In this document: in pieces, positions 18,895 to 27,900 of the stretch
Numbering within the stretch: position 1 is the stretch's first letter
Layout: the number at the start of each line of letters is the position of its first letter
From: Tranzscheliella williamsii
Taxonomy: Eukaryota; Basidiomycota; Ustilaginomycetes; Ustilaginales; Ustilaginaceae
Assembly: GCA_023212725.1 (NCBI GenBank)
Contig: JALBYF010000034.1
Span: forward strand, 1 to 64,000
Length of the DNA: 64,000 bases
Reading direction: 5' to 3'
Translations under genes and position numbers: made by a program
Notes under the pieces: generated by a model
Told to the model about the DNA's origin: nothing
Database searches by the model: none
The model's input: the letters and a program-made list of their open reading frames with translations, nothing else

Positions 18895-21800
18895 TCAGTG
18901 GGCGGCCGCGGGGAGGAGGGCGGGCGTGGGCTCGTAGAGCGAGTCGAGCGCTGCCATCCAGGCGTGCATTTCCTTCTCGGAGGCGGCCTGGAGGAAGTAC
19001 GAGTTGGAGCTGGTGTAGACGCCGATGACGTGCGCGCGCTCCAGCATGCGCTCCAGGTTGGCATCGTGCTCGACGCGGACTGCGGCGACGTTGATCGCCA
19101 TCAGCTCGTCCACCTCGGCGCTGGTCTCGTAGACGTACAGGAACGGCCTGCGCAGCGCGAACCACCGCCGCGTCCAGCAGTCTGTGAACGCCTCCACCGG
19201 CATCTCCAGCCATCCCCGCTTCGTCGCGTTGTCCGACCGCGCCACCAGCGACACCTCGGCCGTCAGCTTCGGTACCACCACCTCGCCGCCCGCCCGACCC
19301 CCGCCACCGCCGCCGCTCCCGCCGCTCCTAGACGAGCCGGTACGCTGAAGCTTGGACGTCGGCGACGCTGCCGCATCTCCGCCCGCAACAAGACGATGCA
19401 GCGCCAAGCCCGCCTCCGCGGCAGCCTCGTCCGAAGGCTGCTCGGCAACAACCACCTGCATCTTGGCGTCGTAAACCGCCCTCTGCCACAGGGCCACCGC
19501 TTTCTCCAGCAGATCGCTGGCAGCCTGTCCGTTGCTGTGTACTGTCGAGCCGTTCATGCTGAGTGAGAGTGGCGGATGCGCACGCAGCAGCGCTCGTACT
19601 CCTTCCACCTCGGCCCTCCTCCGTTCGGCCAACACCAGCTTGGCGTGGTCTTGGATCAAGCTGGGGCCGCGTGCCTTCCAACCTCTCAGCGTCTCCTGGC
19701 CTCGGACGTATTTTTTCGCCGTGTCCAGCCTCCACAGCTCGCCGGTCTTCTTCGTCATCGGCGGCACGAGCCGTACGCTAAAGATGGCGCTTGCTTTGGT
19801 CAGGGTCTTGGCACTACTCGTTGCCGACTCGATGAAGCTCATAAGCCGACCAGGCGGCTTGGCATCCCTTGCATTCACCGAGACGGCAATGTCCATCGAG
19901 AACGGAACTGGCGCCGCGCAGCTCTCCACCTCTACCTCAAAGTGGAGCGAGATCAAGACTCGGTGGCCGCTCGCAGTGGTGCGGTTGAGATACAGGCTGT
20001 CGTGGACGCTGCTGTCCCACCACGCCCACAGATCCAGTTCGCTGGTGCCGTTGTTAAGAAACTCGAGCGTCTGCTGCTTGAGAGGTACCTTCAACTGGAC
20101 TGAGTCGGACGCCTTTCCACCATGCATCCGAGCGCGAGAATCCAACAGCCGTACGTTGCTGAGCTCCACTTTGGTCACCTTGCTCCACTTGAACTGGCGT
20201 CCAGAGTCGTGGGACAGATGCAGCGCCAGTTTTCGCTGCAAACCTTGCCGGAGGAAGAAGGAACCTGGATCCAAGGATGTCTGTGCCTTGACCATGACCG
20301 GACGATACTCGCCCGACGCGTCTAGCTCGCAGATCTGCACCGAGGCTAGGATGTGGTGCCGTTCCTCGGTCACCATCTCCTTCTCTGGCAGACGTTCCTT
20401 GAGCGTGCTAGACATTCGCGGCAGACCGGAGCGTTTGGGCCCATCAGCGTCGTGCGAGGAATGCAATGGCGTGAAGGCCGGCTGCTCGGTACCGATGCTT
20501 TCGCGCTCGCAGTCGTGCTGCTCGAGCGAGACCAGATAGTCTGATTTGACCCTGGCATACAGCTCGATAGGCGCATAGCCAGTTTGCAGCCACTCGACCG
20601 ACTCCGGCGTCAGCACGAACGAGATCGTTCTTCGCAGCCTCACTTCGGCCAAGGAGTCTTCCGAGGTGAGATCGACGGGAACGGAGGTGTAAAAGTCATC
20701 CTTGCCTGTAGCATTTCCAGCAAAGGAGCTAAGCTTGACTTGCAAATGTATGCTAAAGAAGTCACTTGTCGAAAGTCCTGACAGCGAGTCCACTAGAATC
20801 TGGAAACCAAGTTTTTGCCCTACAGGCAGGTCGCTGTCTCTCTGCCCCGCCCCATTGGACGACGGCACTGGGCTGGATCCGTCCGATCTTGCCACTGCAG
20901 ACATGCTTGCCGAAGTGCGGGAAGCCGGAGGAGCCAGACTGACAAACTTGAGCGATACCGAGCAGGATCCGATTTGGCGTCCTGTATGGCGGTCGCGGAT
21001 GGGGAGCCGATACTTGGAGGTGATGTGGCGCGATAAGGGGTTGAGGGGCACCAACGTGCTTCCCACGAAAGCGAAGCTGGGCGTTGGCGACTCGTAGAAC
21101 GGATCGGACCAGTTGAAGTGCTGAGAGTATTCCGGCTTGTCGATAAAGCTGTACAGATTGCGCATCTTTTGCAGCCGCTGTTCGAACTTGGGGATGGACC
21201 AGAGATAGCAGGTCCTATGGGTGTAGTCCAGCACCTTGATGCCCATGCAAGGTTTAGCGCAGGAAGCGAGCTCGGGGTCAGCGACATCGTCAAACTCTGT
21301 CAGACCCGCGATGGCCTCGACGCCTGAGGTGGGCACGGCGAGCGGAAAGTCGTCGACGATGGCGTACTGATAGGTAATGCCTTTGCCCAGCTCCTTGCTG
21401 ATCACGTTGGCTTCCTTGACGAGCACTGCCTTGGACAGGGCGTCCTCCGCCATTGAAACCTTTGTATGACCCCTCCACTTGGCCAGCACGGAGCGAAGCA
21501 AATGCTTCTGGCTATTTGAGTACTCTGCTGGCGCGTCGAAGCGAGGCGAGTCGAGTCCCCCTGGCGACTCAGTGGCCAGCCGCGTGAATCGTTCCTCATA
21601 CTCCTTGACTTTAGCCCGCAGTGTCTCTGTCTCTCTGCTAGCCTTGTCCTTGATGGGGGTGCCATTGATGCGCAACGAGCCCATCTCACTGCCTGCCTGG
21701 CTCCAAGGATCGATGCTGGTGTCATCGGTCATGGCGCTCAGTGAGTAGGGGCGGACAACGGAACTGGCCGATTCGCTAACATTGTCGTCAAACATGCTGG

Positions 21801-23850
21801 CGCGGCTCTCGGGCCGGCCTAGTCCACCCATGGACTTCTTCGAGCGGGCACGTGAAACGTCTTCGAAAAGCTTCTCGAGATCTTCCTCGTTGAGGTTTTC
21901 GAAGTTGACGTCCTGGCCATGGAGCTTAGATAGCGTATATTCCCGGCGTGCGTACGTCCAGTCGACGTCGCCCGAGGCGGGCGAGTCGGGTCGTGTGGAC
22001 GGCGAATCGCCATCGAGTAGCGTCTCGTTCTGACCTTCTCCCGTGGCCATGGCCAAGGTGGAGCGGACACGATCCCTGGCTTTTCTGACTTCTTCGGGGT
22101 GGTTGAAGCGGAAGACGTGGAAGTCACCGAGGATCACGCGGTAGCCCGACCGCAATCGTTTAGGCTCGTCTGGTGACAGCCGTTTGCCGTTGACCATAGT
22201 CATACTGTCCGGCATAGCCTTGACGGTGACAACACCATCCTCGTGCTCAAAAACGCAATGCTGTGGAAGGATCTTGGTACCGCTGAGTTTGATGTGGACG
22301 TCGCTGCCGCTATCAATGTTTCCGACCAGCGTCTGGCCGGGTTTGATCTGGTAGATAAGACATTCGGACATGAGTGGGTCTTCGTTGAGGTTGACAAGAT
22401 GCGGGAGCTTCTTGGGGGTATGTACGCCAACGTTGCCCTTGTCGACCGAGATGCCGAGCTCTTCGAGCGCCTTTTCGCGCTCTTTCTGGATCTCGTGCGT
22501 CCTTGTAAGCTTCTCTTCCCAGCTCTCGTTGAGGCTGCTCATGATCTTTTCGCTCTGCTCGAGCTGCTCCTGAAGCTCTGCTTTGGTGACGGTCCGGATC
22601 TCCCCAGACTTGGTTAGGTAGCGCACGACTTGCTTCTCTGGCGGTATGGATGGGTCCCAGCTGCTTTCGCCCTCGATTCCGCCTCCGCCGGAGACACGGG
22701 CACGAAGTGTATCGAGCTCCTCTTTGAGTTCGCGAATCAGTTTGGCATTGGGGTCTTCGTTGACGACGGCCTTGTTCTTGATCTTCTTGGCCTGATCGGC
22801 ATATCGGAGTGTGCTGAGCGTCTCTTCGTAGTCGGCCGGGGAGATAGCAGCGATCATGGCGGTTTTGGAATTGCCTCCCAAGCTGTCTTTGAGCAGCCAT
22901 GTCAGGACGGAATCTCTGTAAGGGACAAAGTTATCGAGATTCATCTTCTTTTTGCCCTTGGCGGGTTCCGCTGAGCTGGCGGCGGCTAGCGCAGCAATAA
23001 CCTTGCCGAGGGTAGTGAGGGAACGGTTGATATTGGCACCTTCTTTGAGACGTGCGCCGGTGGCGCCGGTGGAATTGGCACGTTCCGAGCCGGCTAGATC
23101 GACGAGGCTGATCCTGGACACCTTTTCGGCTTCGAGCTTGGTTGCAGGATCAAACTTTTTCTGTGTGAGCAACAAGGTGAAGACGGCGTGGGATCGGGAG
23201 CTGGTCTCATTCATATTGGTCGCGGCAACAGTCCGAGCCTTGTTTCCTTCGTCCATGAGATTCTCAATGTCACGAAAACTGGCAACGACAAGCTTGCTAA
23301 GGTCCTCGACGTAGGGCCCTAGGCTTGGATGCTCTCGCACTTTGAGGTTGCCCTTGGTCTTGGGGTTGAGCAGATCGCGGACCTTTTCGTTGTAAATCTC
23401 GATGTAGCTGACCTCGACGCTGATCTTGAGATCTGGGTCGGCCGAGATCTTGTCGGTGATGTCGTCAAAGAGCCGGGAGCAGGTGAGGGGGATGAGGCCT
23501 TTGGCTTCAGCATAGCCAACCATAGAGTGAGACTTGCCCGAGCCGGTCTGACCGTAGGCAAAGACACAGGTATTGAAGCCGTTAAAGGCATGTTCGAGCA
23601 GCTCGAGGCCAATGTACTCGAAGAGGGTATTCTGCTCTGTGTTTTCGTCGTAGGAGCGGTCGAAGGAGAATGGCATAGCCTTCTTTTTGGTGGCTTTGGT
23701 GTTTTCGCGGCTGTCGCCTTCGAGGGGCGGCGTGAGCACGAGCTGATGGTCGTCGATGACTTCGATCAGGTTGGAAGCGCCGCGATTTCGCTCCCGCGAG
23801 TTCATGGGACGACATCGCACCACGACCTTGATGTTGCCCGAGTCGGCCAT
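18895..23850 (-). CDS. Kinesin-3 motor (Unc104/KIF1A type)
   Basis: A 1,651-residue kinesin-3, the class that moves early endosomes along microtubules in filamentous fungi; Ustilago Kin3 is the best-known relative. Domains in order: an N-terminal motor (about 5-365) with P-loop GQTGSGKS at 100-107, switch I region NMNETSSRSH and switch II LVDLAGSERA; neck and coiled coil; an FHA domain (about 503-587) containing ILPQHCVFEHEDG and VNGKRL; the KIF1B-type and DUF3694-like middle; and a C-terminal PH domain (about 1540-1640) with WLEMP and WTRRWFALRRPFLYVYE for binding phosphoinositide on cargo membrane. All ATPase motifs are intact. The start MADSGNIKVVVRCRP matches the family. The 3' end is markedly G+C-rich. 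Confidence 0.96.
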   Translation of the reverse strand: MADSGNIKVVVRCRPMNSRERNRGASNLIEVIDDHQLVLTPPLEGDSRENTKATKKKAMPFSFDRSYDENTEQNTLFEYIGLELLEHAFNGFNTCVFAYGQTGSGKSHSMVGYAEAKGLIPLTCSRLFDDITDKISADPDLKISVEVSYIEIYNEKVRDLLNPKTKGNLKVREHPSLGPYVEDLSKLVVASFRDIENLMDEGNKARTVAATNMNETSSRSHAVFTLLLTQKKFDPATKLEAEKVSRISLVDLAGSERANSTGATGARLKEGANINRSLTTLGKVIAALAAASSAEPAKGKKKMNLDNFVPYRDSVLTWLLKDSLGGNSKTAMIAAISPADYEETLSTLRYADQAKKIKNKAVVNEDPNAKLIRELKEELDTLRARVSGGGGIEGESSWDPSIPPEKQVVRYLTKSGEIRTVTKAELQEQLEQSEKIMSSLNESWEEKLTRTHEIQKEREKALEELGISVDKGNVGVHTPKKLPHLVNLNEDPLMSECLIYQIKPGQTLVGNIDSGSDVHIKLSGTKILPQHCVFEHEDGVVTVKAMPDSMTMVNGKRLSPDEPKRLRSGYRVILGDFHVFRFNHPEEVRKARDRVRSTLAMATGEGQNETLLDGDSPSTRPDSPASGDVDWTYARREYTLSKLHGQDVNFENLNEEDLEKLFEDVSRARSKKSMGGLGRPESRASMFDDNVSESASSVVRPYSLSAMTDDTSIDPWSQAGSEMGSLRINGTPIKDKASRETETLRAKVKEYEERFTRLATESPGGLDSPRFDAPAEYSNSQKHLLRSVLAKWRGHTKVSMAEDALSKAVLVKEANVISKELGKGITYQYAIVDDFPLAVPTSGVEAIAGLTEFDDVADPELASCAKPCMGIKVLDYTHRTCYLWSIPKFEQRLQKMRNLYSFIDKPEYSQHFNWSDPFYESPTPSFAFVGSTLVPLNPLSRHITSKYRLPIRDRHTGRQIGSCSVSLKFVSLAPPASRTSASMSAVARSDGSSPVPSSNGAGQRDSDLPVGQKLGFQILVDSLSGLSTSDFFSIHLQVKLSSFAGNATGKDDFYTSVPVDLTSEDSLAEVRLRRTISFVLTPESVEWLQTGYAPIELYARVKSDYLVSLEQHDCERESIGTEQPAFTPLHSSHDADGPKRSGLPRMSSTLKERLPEKEMVTEERHHILASVQICELDASGEYRPVMVKAQTSLDPGSFFLRQGLQRKLALHLSHDSGRQFKWSKVTKVELSNVRLLDSRARMHGGKASDSVQLKVPLKQQTLEFLNNGTSELDLWAWWDSSVHDSLYLNRTTASGHRVLISLHFEVEVESCAAPVPFSMDIAVSVNARDAKPPGRLMSFIESATSSAKTLTKASAIFSVRLVPPMTKKTGELWRLDTAKKYVRGQETLRGWKARGPSLIQDHAKLVLAERRRAEVEGVRALLRAHPPLSLSMNGSTVHSNGQAASDLLEKAVALWQRAVYDAKMQVVVAEQPSDEAAAEAGLALHRLVAGGDAAASPTSKLQRTGSSRSGGSGGGGGGRAGGEVVVPKLTAEVSLVARSDNATKRGWLEMPVEAFTDCWTRRWFALRRPFLYVYETSAEVDELMAINVAAVRVEHDANLERMLERAHVIGVYTSSNSYFLQAASEKEMHAWMAALDSLYEPTPALLPAAAH

Positions 23851-24927
23851 GGTGGCTAGAAGTCAGTGGGCAGGGAAGCAATGGTCCGCTCCCCCCGTAA
23901 ACACCTTTCTGACCGTCCGAGGCGGGCACGCAGCGCTGCGGAGTGGACCACCAGAGAGCGCGGGGAGGAAAATCTTGCAATCTTCTACTTTGATAATGTT
24001 TACAAAAACATTCGATGGCACTGCCGTTTGACCGTTGCTCAGGGCCGAATGCGGTTGATGTTACTAGTGCGAACGAGCGAAAGAGCTGAGTCGGGCGGAT
24101 ACGACACTGTGGATGTGCGCGTCTCGATAAAAGGATAAGTTAAGGTCGTTATAATTTCGGAGCGCGGTTCGTCGTGTCGATGCGCGCGACAAGAAAAGAA
24201 GGTGGTGATGATGGGAGCGATCCGACGAGTTCCGGCTGCGCAAAGTGACCGTATCGAGGGAGCGGTGTGGTCGTGACGAGTGGAAACGTCGCTGTGACTG
24301 TGGCGAAAGTAGTGGAGCGAGCGGCAAGGCTGAAGGAGGAAGCGGATGCAGCCACGCTCGATCAGCAGCACCACGCCGGTCACAGCTGGAAGGCCAGGTA
24401 TTCTTACGTGTGAGCGGGTAAGTGTTGGTTGTTGCAAACCGACACTTGCTGCTAATCGTACTGCTTCCTGAGCTGCGCTTTCAAAGAGGGGCAAAGCTCT
24501 GTTTCACCTCAGATCCGTGCATGCAGAGATCAACACCTTCCAAATTGTATCGTACTATTCGAAGCCGCCCCCAAATCGTATTGGGCAGTTCAAGTACGTA
24601 GTACTAGCTGCTTCGCCCCTTCTCTTTCGGATTCATTTCCAATTTGGGCACCCGCTTGACGCCCGACACGCAACCCCAACCTTCCTTTTTCGTCCGAGAT
24701 GAGCGGTAGTCGGTCCAATACGTGCCTATAGACTGGGTGATAGCATTAACAGCATGATGAGACCGGTGCGGGCAAGGCTCTTTCTACAAGTACAGGTGAT
24801 GGCAAGCCGCAGCCGGCGACGAGATCCATCAGAATCGCGGTCGAAAAGTGGTGGTGGAAGAGGCGCAGCAATCATACGATAGGAAGCGGATACTAATACA
24901 TGTGTGTCGTCGAGGATAGAGGCGTCT
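23851..24927. other. Kinesin promoter and 3' flank of the PPR fusion gene
   Basis: Both neighbours are on the minus strand. The left part should be the kinesin-3 promoter. The open frames of up to 151 codons show no family features. No RNA gene is recognised. Confidence 0.5.
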
Positions 24928-27900
24928 TTAGTGGTTCGGCTTTCCGTTGTTGTCGGCGGTGGCAGAGTCCTGGATTGACTGCATCCAGCGCTGCCGCTGT
25001 TGTTCTTCTTCCGCCTCGAGATCTGCCTGGGCAGTCTGCTGGCTGTCACTCTCCTGGCTGCTCAGGACGTCCTTGAGGCTCGACTTGGCACTCCCACGTT
25101 TCAGCGGCTTGGGCTGAGTGGGAGCAGGTGCCCATCCGATCAAGAAGATCATCTGGAAGGTCGCCGGCACCCCTTCGCCCGCCTCAGATTCACCATCTAC
25201 AGGCGCAGCGGTCTCGTCGCTTTGCGCGCTCGGCATGCCGTGCAGCGATTGATAGATAGCGCCCGCAGCGAGCATCGTATCTCGTCGCAGGTAGCCGCGG
25301 CGGTTGATGACGGCGTTCGACTCGCCCATGTCGCGCAGATCGTGCATCAGCTCGTACATCGACGGATAGCCTACCGCCAGCTCGTCGACGTCGACCGTCG
25401 GGATCGTAAAGCCAGCTCGCGACAGCAACGACGCCATGTCGCGCGTATCCGCCATCGGAGAGATGCGCGGCGAGATGCCGCCTTCTCGCTCCTGCTCTGC
25501 CAACTGCAGGCTGGTCCGCAGCTCGAACAGAGTATCGCCCCCACAAAGCCCGGCGATGAACACTCCGTCCGGTTTCAGAGCTCGCCGGATTTGGATCAGC
25601 ACGCCAGGCAGGTCGTTGGTCCAGTGCAAGCCTCCGCTGACGACGACGCAGTCCAGGCTCCCTTCCTCGAACGGCAGCACCTCCTCGTCGATCAGCCGAC
25701 GCTCAAACTCAAAGTTGAAGGTCGCGTCCAGATGGCGGTCCCGGTCGAGCAATGCTTGGCTCGTATCGCACATGATGATCTTTTTCGTTCCCGAGCCCTG
25801 CTGATCCAGATAGTGTCTCAGAAAGCCTGGTCCAGCCCCAAGCTCAACGATGGTTGGGAAATCTCGCTTGATGTCCTGCACTCGGTCCGCCAGCGACTCG
25901 GCTATGGCTTTCCGGACGTAGTCGGTCTGCCGCGACGGTTCGCCGCGCGTAGCCTCTTCTGCGAATGTATGGCCATCAGCCGTCAGCGACCGACGCGCAG
26001 CAGCGCGGTCTTTCTGCAGCGTTTTGACGGCGCGGTCGAAGATCGTGAACGGGCTGTTGGGCTTTGGCGGTCCGGGCGCTGGATTGCTCGTGCCTACGCT
26101 AGGCTCGCTTCCCGCCATAGTGGAAGCGTGTCGCACCGAGATCGGCCCGTTCGAGTTGACAGTAGCGACGTAGGGGGCAGCGGCAAAAGGCACACCGTGC
26201 AGACCAGCGTTGCTCAGCCTAGGCGACGTCTTGCCGAAGGTGAATCGCCCCGAGGTACCCACGATCTCAGCACCAGGTGCAGTTGCCTCTTCGGAAGATG
26301 GTGCGGCTTCACCTCTGAACTCCTCAGCGACCAAGCTTCGAGCGCGGATGATGAGCGCAGGTGGGAAAGCGCGAGCTTCCATGCGCTCGACGACGGCCGC
26401 CGCCCTCTCTCGCTGACCGTAGCCCAGCTCGGCTCGGATCATCGCTTCGTAGGTCGATGGCTCGCGCTGCACAGAGCCGAACGGATTGGTGGCACTGTCC
26501 GCATAGTTGGCCTGTACCTCTAAAGCAGTCGCAGCATCCGGTCCAATGGGAGCACCGGCACCTGGAGCTCGGGGTGGATGGTTACCAGCAGCAGCGATAC
26601 CAGCAGCAGGCTCACTCATGCTCTCAAACAAGGCGCGAGCTTCCTCCATACCGGCTTCACCCTCCATGGAGAAGCCTCGGATGAGCAGATTGGCGACATA
26701 GGCGGTCATCTTGATCCCCGACAGCTTCATCTTTTCCAGATGCGGCCTGATCAGATCGCTCCGGTGATGCGCAACGAAGACGGCAAGCAGAGCTTCAAAG
26801 GAAACCGCGTCTGGCAGAGCTTGTCCGCCTTTCCTAGCTAGCGTAGACGGATGCGATGCGATCGAGTCGAAAGTCGAGACGGCGCGGTCGAGATCGTTGA
26901 GCAGACAGCCGTAACAGTTGATTAGGGACGCCCAGTGGGTGCCCTGCACGGAGACAGTTGGATCGGCAGCCATCTGACTGAAAATCTGCATCATGCCTTC
27001 CGGTTGCGGCGGCTCAATGGCGCCGTACATGTCCAAGAGAAGCTTGTACGTGTGGGCGCTAGGAGCGACGTTAGCAGCGCGCATCTTCTGGTAGTATGTC
27101 AAGGCCTTCTCGCGGTCGGGTACGCTCTGGATGTAGAACTGCATCATGGTGTTGTACGGAGGCACCCGCGGCTTGAAGGAAGGATCCCGTTCCATGCGGT
27201 CGAAAAGTCGGACTGCATTCTCCTCGTCTCCAATTCGAGTGCAGGCATTGATCACGGCACCGTACGTGACGCTAGTGGGCTTGATGCGGAAGTTCTGCGT
27301 CATCTCCTCAAACAGTTGAAGCGCACGGTCTGCCTTGCGCGCTCTTGAGAGCTTCGAGATAACCGTGTTGAACAGGTAGGCAGTGGGACGGACACCGAAC
27401 CGCTGGCATTCGTCAAACAGTTCCTGAGCGATCGAGGCGTCATCTGTGGTGTCCCTAATCGTGGCGATCAGAGCAGCGTACGCAGTCGAAGTTGGCGTGC
27501 CGCCAGCAGCGATGACACGGTGTCGATGGGCCGTAGCTGCCTCCGGAAGGCCAGCGTGGCTAAGCGCCTGAATCATCCCGTCCTCGAGAACAAACCACGC
27601 TCGAGATTGCCAGGACGGATCGCCAACCAGAGCATGCAGCACGTGTTGGGCCATGGCGTACAGCTCCTCCACTTTCTCTACGTTCCCGAGTCGACCGAAC
27701 GCGCTGATCAAAACGGCCAGACCTTCTGGATGAGCATAGTTGCCGGTCTTCATCTGCTCCACCACCTGCAGGTAAACGCGGGGAGCGTCATGCTGGCCGG
27801 AAGGATGCGCTAACGACGTAAGTGTGTGACCAAAGTCCGTGTCGATGACCTGTACTTGCGGGAATGTGAAGGCAACGGCTGATTCCAGAGCAGGCGCAGA

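Noticed and set aside
18722..18937. Short Asp/Asn-repeat frame over the ACAATG microsatellite
   Set aside because: It is a translated microsatellite that runs into the antisense of the kinesin 3' end.
24039..24494. Minus-strand frame of 151 codons between kinesin-3 and the PPR fusion gene
   Set aside because: No signal peptide, domain or coding-like codon bias; it lies where the kinesin promoter must be.
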